From: Hymenobacter sp. UV11
GTDB lineage: Bacteria; Bacteroidota; Bacteroidia; Cytophagales; Hymenobacteraceae
Direction of reading: 5' to 3'
NCBI RefSeq assembly: GCF_004684095.1
Contig: NZ_SRII01000015.1
Coordinates: forward strand, 34,881 to 98,880
Length of the DNA stretch: 64,000 nt
A program made the translations under genes and the position numbers. This document shows, piece by piece, positions 42,878-51,382 of this stretch (the first letter of the stretch is position 1; each line of letters starts with the position of its first letter). The notes beneath the pieces were generated by a model. It was not told the origin of the DNA. It was given only the letters and a program-made list of their open reading frames with translations, and did not search any database.

Positions 42878-44578
42878 TTAGTTAATCATCACGATGGCGC
42901 CCTTCACGACCGTTATGCCGGAGCTTTCCATGCTGGTCTGGGCCTTGCCCGCTACTTTCACCATGGTTCCTTCAGCTTTTAACTCGGCATCGGCCTTGAT
43001 TTCCACGGCCGCGCCGGCAATGGCCGTCTTGGCCGAGCCCGTGATGGTGACGTTGGTACCGGTAAGCTTGATAGTGGGGGCGTCGAGCGTGATTTCCTGG
43101 GTGGCTTTCAGCACGATGCTTTTGCTGGCGGCCAGTGTGATGGTGCCCTGACCACTATCCACTACCAGCGTAATCAGGTTTTTATCATCTACCTGCAGGT
43201 GCAGCTCGTGCTTGGTGTCGGTATCCAAGAAGGTGATGGTGGTGCCGCTGTTCACACTGATATGGTGCTCCTTGCTCACGGGCTCGGCCACTGCCACGTT
43301 CAGGCCGTGGGGCATGCTGCCGAACACGAACGGCCGCTCGGGGTCGCCGTCCTGAAAGCCCACCATGACCTGGTCCTTTACCTCGGGCACGAACAGAAAA
43401 CCCCGGTTTTTGGCTTGTTTGGAGTCGAGGCCGAAGTGGGGTGTGAGCACGCGCAGCCAGGGGCTTTTATCGGTCGCGCTCATCCAAAGCAGCCGCACCT
43501 GCACCCGGCCCAGCTTCCGGGGGTCCTTGTTATCGGTGACTTCGGCTAACTGAGGCTCGGCCCGGGGCCGGGTCAACGCCCCCCCCATGGGCATGGCCTT
43601 CATGGCCGCCGGGATGGCTCGAAACGCGTTGCGATAAGCCTCTTTAGGGTGGATGTGGTGGGTAATTTCCACCACGTTGAAGTCGCCCAGCGCGCCCTCG
43701 CCCTCGGGGTTGCTGATGCGCACGGTGGTGCCGATGCTAATGCCCGGCACCTCGGCCTCGCCGGTCACGTAACTGCTGTCGGCCCCGTAGCTATTGCCGC
43801 GGTTGACTACGAACTCGCCCACATCGGCGGCGGTCAGGGCCTGGCGGGGGCCGGGCAGCGCGTTTTCGGTGACGGCCGCAAAGAACGTCGCGTTGGCCGG
43901 ACTCTTCGACGCGGCCTCGGTGCCATCGAGCGGGAAATAGTCGAGTTGGCTCACAAACTTCGGCGCCCCGCGTTTGCCCACCCGCAGCCGGTTCAAGTTC
44001 AGGCCGTAGGTTAGCTCCACGGGTGAACTGCCGGGGGTGGCCGTGAAGTGCAGTTTTAGCCCATCGTAGTAGAGCCAGGCGCCGTAGTCGTAGGCCAGCC
44101 GGCGCAGGAAGTTCCAGTACGTTTCCTGGTAGCGCACCGCGAAGGGCAGCACGTGCGCGGGGCCGGCCGGCGGGCTCACGTCCTTGGGGCCGGTGTACGC
44201 TCCCAGGCACTTGGTTACGATATCGCTGGCGCTCATCTCGGCGTAGGTGCTGACGCCCGGCACGCTGTCCAGCTCGTAGGGGCGGCCGTAGCCGCGCAGC
44301 ACCGCCGCCGGCGCCCGCAGGTTACGCTGCACTAGCTCCGCCTCTGCCACGATGCCGTTGAATTCAAACGGGGTGCCCTTGCCGTCATCTTCCGCCACGG
44401 TTACGCGCAGGGGCTTGCCCACCAGGGCGGTGCAGTCGGCGACCTGCTTGGCTAAAAATATTAAGTCAAATTCGTGGTAGGTGTGTAGCGACTGGCTGAT
44501 GGTCAGGCCCTCAAAGTCGGCAATGGCCTTGCCTTCAATCGCGATGGTCGTTTTTTTAGTGAAGCTGGAGGAGGCCAT
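42878..44578 (-). CDS. tssI: T6SS spike protein VgrG (TssI)
   Basis: 566 residues. The gp27-like part (1-330) has SFTKKTTIAIEGKAIADFEG, SDIVTKCLGAYTGPKDVSP and YWNFLRRLAYDYGAWLYYDG. The gp5-like OB fold follows (LAEVTDNKDPRKLGRVQVRL, then KNRGFLFVPEVKDQVMVGFQ with DGDPERPFVFGSMPHG), and then the beta-prism needle (THEL..., GTITLAASKSIVLKATQ). The C-terminus ends soon after the needle, so there is no effector extension. First gene of the vgrG-adaptor-PAAR group; the divergent cargo island starts 315 bases upstream. Confidence 0.93.
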   Translation of the reverse strand: MASSSFTKKTTIAIEGKAIADFEGLTISQSLHTYHEFDLIFLAKQVADCTALVGKPLRVTVAEDDGKGTPFEFNGIVAEAELVQRNLRAPAAVLRGYGRPYELDSVPGVSTYAEMSASDIVTKCLGAYTGPKDVSPPAGPAHVLPFAVRYQETYWNFLRRLAYDYGAWLYYDGLKLHFTATPGSSPVELTYGLNLNRLRVGKRGAPKFVSQLDYFPLDGTEAASKSPANATFFAAVTENALPGPRQALTAADVGEFVVNRGNSYGADSSYVTGEAEVPGISIGTTVRISNPEGEGALGDFNVVEITHHIHPKEAYRNAFRAIPAAMKAMPMGGALTRPRAEPQLAEVTDNKDPRKLGRVQVRLLWMSATDKSPWLRVLTPHFGLDSKQAKNRGFLFVPEVKDQVMVGFQDGDPERPFVFGSMPHGLNVAVAEPVSKEHHISVNSGTTITFLDTDTKHELHLQVDDKNLITLVVDSGQGTITLAASKSIVLKATQEITLDAPTIKLTGTNVTITGSAKTAIAGAAVEIKADAELKAEGTMVKVAGKAQTSMESSGITVVKGAIVMIN

Positions 44579-44893
44579 TGGTTGGGGCGTTGGAGGGGGA
44601 TATTACACCTGCGGTAGCATGGTGCTGGGTGGCACGCTTAGCCACTCGTGAGGCTGCGAAACAGGCCGGTACGGATTCTACTTAGGTAACACCGCGTTTC
44701 GTGCTTTTCGGAAAATGGCTTTACAGCAACCTGGCAGGAATTTGCTAAAGAGCTTGCAGCTTGCCTGAGGTTGCTAAGCTAATCTGCACACCATCAGCTT
44801 CTCTATGTATGTACTAAAAAAACTTATTTGTATTACAATCTTACATATTTTGATTAAAACTCCGTACCTTTCCAGTGCCTTCTGTAAACTGCT
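44579..44893. other. Divergent intergenic region between vgrG and cargo island
   Basis: 315 bases, becoming AT-rich towards the cargo genes (44790-44870). TTTG elements in this part (44826, 44851) could belong to a Bacteroidota-type promoter for the cargo island, but no exact TAnnTTTG match with correct spacing is seen. No coding sequence is supported. Confidence 0.4.
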
Positions 44894-45369
44894 ATGCGTC
44901 AGTCTGCCAGTCGTTCTGCTTCCATTGCCGCCAGCCGGGGCAGCGCGGCTCGTTCCGGCCATGATAGCGTGGCCAGCGTCTTGCAGGCGCGGCTCGACCA
45001 GAGCCTCCGTCAGGTGAGCCAATTCCGGCAAGCGGCGCAGTTGCAGGCAGCGGTAGTGCAACGCAAGGGGGGCCTACCTGACAAGCTGCACGCCGCGATG
45101 GAAAAGATGTCCGGCCTTTCGCTCGATGGTGTGCGAGTACACTATAACTCCCGCAAGCCGGTGCAAGTAAACGCCCACGTCTACGCCCAGGGCACCGACA
45201 TCTACCTGGAACCCGGCCAGGAGCGGCGCTTGGCGCATGAAGCCTGGCACGTGGTACAGCAAAAGCAGGGCCGGGTGCGGCCCACCCTGCAGGTAAACGC
45301 ATGTCTATGAACGACGACCGCAGCCTAGAGCGCGAAGCCGACCTCTTGGGCATGCGAGCCAGCCGTTAA
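44894..45369 (+). pseudogene. DUF4157 (eCIS core) protein, interrupted by a frameshift near its C-terminus
   Basis: The first 138 codons read like an eCIS-core leader protein: an N-terminal low-complexity stretch, QAAQLQAAVVQRKGGLPDKL, LDGVRVHYNSRKPVQVNAH, VYAQGTDIYLEPGQERRL, and the HExxH motif in AHEAWHVVQQKQGRVRPTLQ. The frame then stops at 45310, but the expected tail MSMNDDRSLEREADLLGMRA is present in the next frame from 45301 to TAA 45369. One missing base near 45297 would explain it. The domain itself is intact. DUF4157 proteins are typical companions of extracellular contractile injection systems, here placed in front of T6SS cargo genes. A sequencing error is the main alternative to a true frameshift. 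Confidence 0.75.
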
Positions 45370-45410
45370 CCCCACCCCGTATCGGGCCCACTTTCTACCC
45401 TAGCTCACCC

Positions 45411-46175
45411 ATGCCTCCGATGAAAAAGCAAATGTCGCCCGTTCCTACTGCCCGCGCCGTCGCGCTGTCACAGTCGGCCAGCCGGTATGCGGCGGGGTCT
45501 GCTTCTGCCTGGCAAAACATTGTCGGCAACAGCGCCCGCTTGGCCGATGCCAACCGCCCCGGCCGTGCGCCCCTGGCTCACGGGCAGGCAACCCCGCCCG
45601 ATGATATCCACGGTCGTCTCACTGCCCCCATCTTGGCCCTTGGGCAGCAGCCCGAGCCACAAGGAACCATACAGCAAGTAGGCTGGCGCCAAGTAGAGCA
45701 GGCGGTCAGCGTGAGCACCAAACGCAAGTATAATTTCCTCGGCATCGAGTTTGGGCCGAAAATTTCTGTTTTTGGGACTGAGATAGTAAATCTGCCTGTT
45801 TACCAGGAAACCGACCGAAACAAGTGTTATTACGCTGCTGTGAAGCAAGATGACGTTGCGCAGATTAAGCATGAAGGTTTTAAGGCTGAATTTGGCGACA
45901 CTGATAAGGTGATAGCCTTAAAGACAGTCAAGCAATTCAATTCGCATGGGAACATTTTCTTCTTTAATAGTGAGACAAACGCTCGAGATTATGCACGAAA
46001 TATAATTGATGGAAAATCTGCAATTGTAGAGTTTGTAATGCCCGAATATCACGATTTTATTCCTTTCTCAGACACTGAATACAAGTTTGCTAAAAGTATC
46101 AGCCAAATAGAGCTATGCACAACACAAACAATTCCCGCTATGCATATCAAACATATAAAGAAGATTAACATATAA
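45411..46175 (+). CDS. Putative T6SS/eCIS cargo toxin (ADP-ribosyltransferase-like C-terminus)
   Basis: 254 residues. The N-terminal 100 residues are low in order and carry NSARLADANRPGRAPLAHGQ, which recalls the leader of the next gene (NSARIAD). From about residue 115 the sequence changes to AT-rich codons and a folded domain: CYYAAVKQDDVAQIKHEGFK, then NIFFFNSETNARDYARNI, then AIVEFVMPEYHDFIPFSDTE. The pattern tyrosine/histidine-x-A, IxxxGF, FFF-xx-xxxA-xxYA and a late acidic strand is like RES/ART-type mono-ADP-ribosyltransferase toxins. This is a fold-level guess. No separate immunity gene directly follows it. Confidence 0.55.
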   Translation: MPPMKKQMSPVPTARAVALSQSASRYAAGSASAWQNIVGNSARLADANRPGRAPLAHGQATPPDDIHGRLTAPILALGQQPEPQGTIQQVGWRQVEQAVSVSTKRKYNFLGIEFGPKISVFGTEIVNLPVYQETDRNKCYYAAVKQDDVAQIKHEGFKAEFGDTDKVIALKTVKQFNSHGNIFFFNSETNARDYARNIIDGKSAIVEFVMPEYHDFIPFSDTEYKFAKSISQIELCTTQTIPAMHIKHIKKINI

Positions 46176-46261
46176 ATAATTTATTTTACTTATAAAGAAA
46201 GGCATTTTATGGATTAAGATTTTAATCTTCAAGTTTTTTAACAACTATATAGTATATCCAA

Positions 46262-46675
46262 ATGTCTAAACCAGTAAGAAACAGCGCACGAATAGCCGAT
46301 ATGGAAATGGCTGCAGCTGTAGCAGACCGTCCTAATAGAATAGGTAGGGGCCAGCCACCTGAAAGGTTTGTTCCAGGTGCAGCAGATACAACAAGCTTGG
46401 TATATGATGCGACTCTTGGCAAACAGGTACTGCATTGTCCTGCAACTTGCTGTCTCAGTATTGTAAGGGGATTTGTCTATCGCGGCACGAGAAACTTGGA
46501 TTTTGCTGCTCTTGGAGCTGCTCCTGCAGGACAAGTTTGGCATCATCACCATGATTATGACCATACAACTAATAAGGGTTCAATGTATCTTATTCGGGTT
46601 GAACATCATCTGGCAGGACATCATGGAGGCGTTTACCAATGGAAACAAAGTCATCCTGGTATGGATTACGTTTAA
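46262..46675 (+). CDS. Putative HNH/WHH-type nuclease effector
   Basis: 137 residues. After a leader (SKPVRNSARIADMEMAAAVA), a connecting region precedes a C-terminal nuclease-like signature: AGQVWHHHHDYDHTTNKGSM, YLIRVEHHLAGHHGGVYQW. The WHHHHD start and the paired late histidines plus GGxxxW fit the WHH family of the HNH/endonuclease VII superfamily, common as polymorphic-toxin tips. DNA is notably more AT-rich than the T6SS genes, a sign of separate origin. An SMI1/KNR4-type gene begins 11 bases after it, as expected for toxin-immunity pairs. Nuclease activity is inferred from the motif. Confidence 0.75.
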   Translation: MSKPVRNSARIADMEMAAAVADRPNRIGRGQPPERFVPGAADTTSLVYDATLGKQVLHCPATCCLSIVRGFVYRGTRNLDFAALGAAPAGQVWHHHHDYDHTTNKGSMYLIRVEHHLAGHHGGVYQWKQSHPGMDYV

Positions 46676-46686
46676 AACCTAAAGAC

Positions 46687-47133
46687 ATGAAGCCGAAAAT
46701 TAAAAATATATATGCTCTAATTAATTCGTCTCAAGTAATTGCGGTTGAAAATAATTTAGGTATAACTTTGCCGGTAGATTATAAGCATTTCTTGATTGAA
46801 ACAAACGGAGGGGAACCGTTGTATCATCTCGTAAAAACAATTAGTGGTGGAGAAGAGGCAGTAGGATGGTTTTTGGGCATACATGGCGCATCTGGCAGTC
46901 TGCTTTCTATATATCAACAGTATTCACGACACCTTCCAAAAGGAGCTTTGCCTATTGCTGTTGACCCTTTCGGAAATTTATTTTGCATTGCTACTGATAA
47001 GTTTAATTATGGAAAGATATTCTTCTGGCAGCATGAGAGCACACCTCAGACACATCTTTCAATAAAAGATTCTAATTGCGTTTTAGTAGCTCCTGATTTT
47101 GAATACTTCGTTAATTCATTCATTGAGAATTAG
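46687..47133 (+). CDS. SMI1/KNR4-family immunity protein
   Basis: 148 residues from ATG 46687 (an upstream ATG at 46639 overlaps the toxin gene). The SMI1/KNR4 signature is clear: VIAVENNLGITLPVDYKHFL, then IETNGGEPLYH, LLSIYQQYSRHLPKGALPIA, and VDPFGNLFCIATDKFNYGKI with FFWQHES. Members neutralise nuclease and other polymorphic toxins by direct binding. Placement immediately behind the WHH nuclease, with the same AT-rich codon use, makes that protein its probable target. Confidence 0.88.
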   Translation: MKPKIKNIYALINSSQVIAVENNLGITLPVDYKHFLIETNGGEPLYHLVKTISGGEEAVGWFLGIHGASGSLLSIYQQYSRHLPKGALPIAVDPFGNLFCIATDKFNYGKIFFWQHESTPQTHLSIKDSNCVLVAPDFEYFVNSFIEN

Positions 47134-47255
47134 TTTGATATGCTAATTTATTGGCATAAACGACAGCCATATGAATAAGGTTAGTGTGCTTAAATTTCAA
47201 GCTAAAGTCGGAAAATCCGTTTCAAAACAATTAACGATAAATAACTTAGCCATCA

Positions 47256-48662
47256 TCACTTCCGTTTGTCTGTTTCCTTTTCTATCTCCTCTAACGTCTT
47301 GCCATCCTTATAAAACTCTTTTTTTAATCCCGTTAAAATATCATCTTGCCGAATAGCTCGTTTATTCTGCGCTGATAATAATACACAGAACCGCAGCACG
47401 TTAATGATGGCCCCGCCCGCGATGCTGTATTTCTCAGCTAATACATCAAGATTCACATCTTTTGCTAATTCATAAGGCCCGTTAAAGGCTTGCTTCCATA
47501 ACCGGGCGCGGCGGGTAGCATTAGGAGCTGGGAAATGGATGATAGACTGAAACCGACGGGCAAAGGCGGCGTCGATGTTATCTTTTAAGTTGGTGGCTAG
47601 AATGATGACACCAGGGAAATCCTCGATGCGCTGGAGCAGGTAGGCTACTTCCTGGTTGGCGTAGCGGTCGTTGGAGGAGTTGGTTTCGGAGCGCTTACCA
47701 AATAAGGCGTCAGCCTCGTCGAAGAAGAGTATCCAGCGGCGGTTCTGGGCCATGTCGAACACCCGGCCCAGGTTCTTTTCCGTCTCGCCGATGTACTTCG
47801 ATATCACCATCGAGAGGTCAATCTTGTACACGTCGAGGCCGGTGGAGTGGCCCAGCAAGCCGGCCGTGAGAGATTTGCCCGTGCCAGGCGGGCCGTAGAA
47901 TAGGGCGCGGTAGCCGGGCTTGAGGTACTTTTTGAGGTGGGCATCGCCCAGGATAGTATCGCCGTGTTCAATCCAGGCCTTTATTTCCATGATTTCGTTC
48001 ATAATCTGGAAATCCACCACCAGGTCGTCCCACTGCATGGTGGTACGCACCAAGCTGGCCGGGAAGTCGGGGCTAAAGTTGGGCTTGCTCTGCTCGCCGG
48101 TGGTGAGGTAAGCCACATAGTCGGGCGTGAGGGCCAGTGGGCCGCTGAGGGCAGGCTCTTCGGCCTCGGCCACGCCTAGCTGCAGAATGTTGCGCCGGAA
48201 CAGGGCCGAATCGTGTAGCAGGTGGGTCTGGAGGTTAATGCGCCGGGGCAGGTACTCGCCGGCTAGCAGGAACAGGGCCGTTTCGCCGGTGGGCAGAAAG
48301 CCGCCGTGGTTCTTGCCTTTCACGCCCCCAAATTCAGTAAAGCCCCGGTCGTAGGCGGTGTTGCGCACGAAAAAACAGTCCAGCAGTTGTGGCCGCACGT
48401 GGGGCACCAACGCCAGTATCATTACCAGTCGGTCGGTCGGGTTCAAGTTGTGTTCGCGCACCAGTTGGGCGTAGGGGGAGGTATCCGCGCTCAGGTCGGG
48501 TAGGGGCACGGCCTCGATGGTCTCATAGTCGCAATTCGTCTGGAAGTATAACTTGAGACGGGTATCTATGATAAGCTCCAGCCAGGTCAGTTCGGTGTGA
48601 ATTGTTTGGCTGCAAGCCTGGATAGCCGACGTTTGGTTTGGCAAAAGAGTAAGTGCATGCAT
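47256..48662 (-). CDS. AAA+ ATPase of the extracellular contractile injection system (Afp15) type
   Basis: 468 residues. A helical N-terminal region of about 200 residues (LVMILALVPHVRPQLLDCFF, FTEFGGVKGKNHGGFLPTGE, ETALFLLAGE) precedes one AAA+ domain: Walker A FYGPPGTGKSLTAGL, Walker B WILFFDEADALFGKR, sensor ATNLKDNIDAAFARRF. This architecture, with the TGET/LLAGE stretch, is that of the ATPase in eCIS clusters, and homologues accompany Bacteroidota contractile systems. Its place between tssD and the cargo genes suggests a part in sheath or cargo handling, separate from TssH. It is convergent with the SMI1 gene; the 122-base gap holds nothing clear. Confidence 0.8.
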   Translation of the reverse strand: MHALTLLPNQTSAIQACSQTIHTELTWLELIIDTRLKLYFQTNCDYETIEAVPLPDLSADTSPYAQLVREHNLNPTDRLVMILALVPHVRPQLLDCFFVRNTAYDRGFTEFGGVKGKNHGGFLPTGETALFLLAGEYLPRRINLQTHLLHDSALFRRNILQLGVAEAEEPALSGPLALTPDYVAYLTTGEQSKPNFSPDFPASLVRTTMQWDDLVVDFQIMNEIMEIKAWIEHGDTILGDAHLKKYLKPGYRALFYGPPGTGKSLTAGLLGHSTGLDVYKIDLSMVISKYIGETEKNLGRVFDMAQNRRWILFFDEADALFGKRSETNSSNDRYANQEVAYLLQRIEDFPGVIILATNLKDNIDAAFARRFQSIIHFPAPNATRRARLWKQAFNGPYELAKDVNLDVLAEKYSIAGGAIINVLRFCVLLSAQNKRAIRQDDILTGLKKEFYKDGKTLEEIEKETDKRK

Positions 48663-48750
48663 AGCAAGGAGCCACAGGGTTTACCACTGTTGAGGATAGT
48701 AGTGAGCAGTAAAGTGAATAAGCTTTATCGGACGTATCTTCTTAATCAAG

Positions 48751-48786
48751 AAGGCCCCCAGTAGCATTGCTAATGAGGGCCTTTTT
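48751..48786. terminator. Hairpin between tssD and the AAA+ ATPase gene
   Basis: AAGGCCC (48751-48757) pairs with GGGCCTT (48777-48783) and, on the plus strand, is followed by TTT; on the minus strand it is followed by CTTGATT. For minus-strand transcription it would end the tssBCD message about 105 bases after tssD, letting the abundant Hcp tube and sheath be made separately from the downstream genes. Confidence 0.5.
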
Positions 48787-48892
48787 GTTAGCTAAGAGGT
48801 TATAGGCAATTTAATGATAGCTTCCGCTCTCGCAGCAAAAAACCAATTATTGGAGACCAGTAATTCACTGTTTGCGCAAGCTTAGCTAGCCT

Positions 48893-49306
48893 CTAGCTCT
48901 TAGTAGGCCATTTGTTGTCAAGTTTGGCTTTCCCCACGGTTATCGTTTCGGCCGATATGTTGAACGAGCATGAAAACTCACTGCCCCCCGTCATGTCAAA
49001 GGCTTCCTGGTAGCTGGTAATGTAAGCGTTCGTAAACTCGATGGTCCGGTAAATACCTTCATTTTGGGCGGTGGTAATATCAATTTTACCGCTGGCAATG
49101 GGCTTATTTTGCGCGTTAATCATGGCCTCAACCAACTTTGATTCGGCCGTCGTAAGGGCCGAGAGCGCGATGCTGCCTCCGTAAACCATGGAAGATGGCC
49201 GGCCGTCGGAACCCGTGTCGCGCTGAAATGAAACGCTGCACGAAGTGACTTGATAAGGCCCCCCGTCAGGGCCAGTTAGGACAGCTTGAAATTTTTCCTG
49301 TGCCAT
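48893..49306 (-). CDS. tssD: T6SS tube protein TssD (Hcp)
   Basis: 137 residues, typical of Bacteroidota Hcp: AQEKFQAVLTGPDGGPYQVT, SCSVSFQRDTGSDGRPSSMV, YGGSIALSAL, and a C-terminal EFTNAYITSYQEAFDMTGGS then FSCSFNISAETITVG. Hexameric rings stack into the inner tube and can carry small effectors. It follows tssC after 52 bases, and a hairpin follows it. Confidence 0.92.
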   Translation of the reverse strand: MAQEKFQAVLTGPDGGPYQVTSCSVSFQRDTGSDGRPSSMVYGGSIALSALTTAESKLVEAMINAQNKPIASGKIDITTAQNEGIYRTIEFTNAYITSYQEAFDMTGGSEFSCSFNISAETITVGKAKLDNKWPTKS

Positions 49307-49358
49307 GAGCTAATTTTTGAATAAGGTGGGTGAAGGGAATCTCTAGGGAAGATGACTA

Positions 49359-50858
49359 TTAAGCTTCGCTGTAATCAGAAGCCCAAGCGGGATTTTCCAC
49401 ATCATCCCCCTTGCGCCCATCCAGCCGAATCACAAAGCTCTTGGCGGGGAAATAAGGCGTGAGCCGGATATCGAGGTAAATCTGGTCCTTGATTTTGTCG
49501 TCGCGCTCGAAGCGCACAATCTTAAACTTCTCAATCAACTTATTAGGGCCTTTGATGCTGTCCAGAAAATTTACAATCTGTCCCCGCAAATCTGCTTCAA
49601 TCTGCGAGTTCCAGTTTTCGAAAGCGCGGCGGTTGAGAAAATCAAATAGCACTTTCACCACGTAGTCAAACACGCGCACTACCGAGTAGGTCTTCAGCCC
49701 GAGGTTATCGCCGTTGAAAAGTGTTTTACCGGAGAAGGCCATTACCTGGCCGTATTCACTCACCATGGGCACCAGTCCCAAGCGTTCCAGCGTAGACAGC
49801 TCGCTTTTCAGCAGTGGATACCGCGTAGCGTCGACTTCATTGAGCATGCCGTGCTTCTTGCCCGCCGTCACTTGCGACATCGTCGTGTAATAGATTTTGC
49901 CAGCCAGCGCCGCTGACGGTGGCACGAACAAGTCCTGCGCTTCCACGCTCTGCGTGTCGTCGACTTCCACGCCTAGCGCGTTGTTTTTCTTGCCCACCAC
50001 GATTTGCGTTTTGCCCCGGCCCACCAACCAGTTGCAAGTCATAATGACGTTGGAGCGAAACAGATCGCCGCCCGTCAGGTTAGACGTGGCAAATAGCTCA
50101 GCGGTATCCTCCCCGCTCTCCTGGTTATCGAAATCGGTCAGCAGCATCACCTTGTTAGTGTGCGCCATTTTGGCCCATTTGCTCAGCACGGAATTTTTGC
50201 CCAGGTAGCCCGGCATCACCAGCAGCGAGTAGTTCTCGCGCAAATCCAGGCGGTCGTATTTCTGCTTGAACTCAGCCGCGATAGCGTCGAATACCAGTGG
50301 ATTATCAAGGTCCGCGAGCTGCTCGATGGAGGCATTCAGCACCGTAACGTTCGGCACCTTGTCTAGCTCCGTGTTTTTATAAAAGAGTGACATCGCCCGG
50401 TAGTTTGCTTCCAGCGGGTTCGACTTTTCCATGGCGGCGGCCAAGTTGTCGCGGTAGAGGTTGTTTTCACCCTGCGCCTTCTGCTCGTACTCAGTTTGCA
50501 GCTCTTCTACCGTTTTATCCGATTCGAGCAGCGCAATCCAAGTAGCTAGCCGCTGGGCCAGCATTTTCTTGTCGGCTAGTTTGCCTTCTGTCTGAAAAAT
50601 CTTTTTACGGGCCTCCCGCTCGGGGCTGATATTGCGGATATCGTCGATAACGCGCTCCACGAAGGAGTACCCCCCGTAGCGCTTGAGTTCCTTCAAGGTT
50701 TTGACGGCTTGCACCTGCTCGGCGGGTTCGGCAGTGGCCGCGCCAGCACCGGTGGCAGATGAGGTGGCTGCGCCGGCTGCGGCGCCCTTTCGAGGCTCGG
50801 CCGCGTTGTTATCGGGTAGCTGGTCGTTGGACTCAGGACTTGTCTGAGGGCTGGGCAT
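49359..50858 (-). CDS. tssC: T6SS sheath large subunit TssC
   Basis: 499 residues. An Ala/Pro-rich N-terminal stretch of about 50 residues precedes the conserved body: YRAMSLFYKNTELDKVPNVT, DLDNPLVFDAIAAEFKQKYD, NYSLLVMPGYLGKN, and the C-terminal gp18-like part (NWNSQIEADLRGQ type; ENWNSQIEADLRGQIVNFLD) ending IRLDGRKGDDVENPAWASDY. It forms the contractile sheath with TssB, encoded 56 bases upstream. The GC-rich N-terminal extension is somewhat longer than usual. Confidence 0.92.
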   Translation of the reverse strand: MPSPQTSPESNDQLPDNNAAEPRKGAAAGAATSSATGAGAATAEPAEQVQAVKTLKELKRYGGYSFVERVIDDIRNISPEREARKKIFQTEGKLADKKMLAQRLATWIALLESDKTVEELQTEYEQKAQGENNLYRDNLAAAMEKSNPLEANYRAMSLFYKNTELDKVPNVTVLNASIEQLADLDNPLVFDAIAAEFKQKYDRLDLRENYSLLVMPGYLGKNSVLSKWAKMAHTNKVMLLTDFDNQESGEDTAELFATSNLTGGDLFRSNVIMTCNWLVGRGKTQIVVGKKNNALGVEVDDTQSVEAQDLFVPPSAALAGKIYYTTMSQVTAGKKHGMLNEVDATRYPLLKSELSTLERLGLVPMVSEYGQVMAFSGKTLFNGDNLGLKTYSVVRVFDYVVKVLFDFLNRRAFENWNSQIEADLRGQIVNFLDSIKGPNKLIEKFKIVRFERDDKIKDQIYLDIRLTPYFPAKSFVIRLDGRKGDDVENPAWASDYSEA

Positions 50859-50914
50859 GATGGCAGATGAGCTAGGCTAAGTTTGAAAGGATTACCAGAT
50901 AGATTCTCGATTTG

Positions 50915-51382
50915 CTACTCAGCCACTTGGTCCTGAGTAATGGTGAGCTGCAACTCCGCGTGCAGCGCTCGGAGTAAGACCAGCATCTCTGCCTTGGCCT
51001 TGGTATCTCCCAAGACTTTCTGCAGGGTTTTGTCCGTTTTCAGCTGCACCTCGATTTTTTTGTATTCCTCCCGGTTCACCGACATCCGGCCCAGAAAGTC
51101 ACTGTTCTTAGCCAGGGTAACGGCTTGAAAGTCGCCCAGATTGGCAAACTTCAATACCTCCGTCGTGGTGCTCTCATCGGCGGCCGTGAATTTCACTTCC
51201 ACGCTAGGCTGGAACCGCTTAAATACATCATCCACTGTTTTGAGCCCGTACACCAATTCTGGGGTGTCGGCTGGCTCAGCTGTTAGTCCCAGCGCCAGCA
51301 GGGAGCGATTGTTCGGAATAAGACTGATTCCTTCGGATGCCTCAGGCGGAATTTCATTGCCGCCAATTTCGAACTCGAACAT
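50915..51382 (-). CDS. tssB: T6SS sheath small subunit TssB
   Basis: 155 residues. It begins FEFEIGGNEIPPEASEGISL and contains ADTPELVYGLKTVDDVFKRF, SVEVKFTAADESTTTEVLKF and ANLGDFQAVTLAKNSDFL, the last being the TssB region that pairs with TssC. First gene of the T6SS locus reading right to left; the promoter must lie in the AT-rich bases 51383-51560, where a TTTTTATAG stretch is found but no full consensus. Confidence 0.9.
   Translation of the reverse strand: MFEFEIGGNEIPPEASEGISLIPNNRSLLALGLTAEPADTPELVYGLKTVDDVFKRFQPSVEVKFTAADESTTTEVLKFANLGDFQAVTLAKNSDFLGRMSVNREEYKKIEVQLKTDKTLQKVLGDTKAKAEMLVLLRALHAELQLTITQDQVAE

Noticed and set aside
47171..47356. 61-codon plus-strand frame after the SMI1 gene
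   Set aside because: Its last third is antisense to the AAA+ ATPase C-terminus and it lacks any signature.
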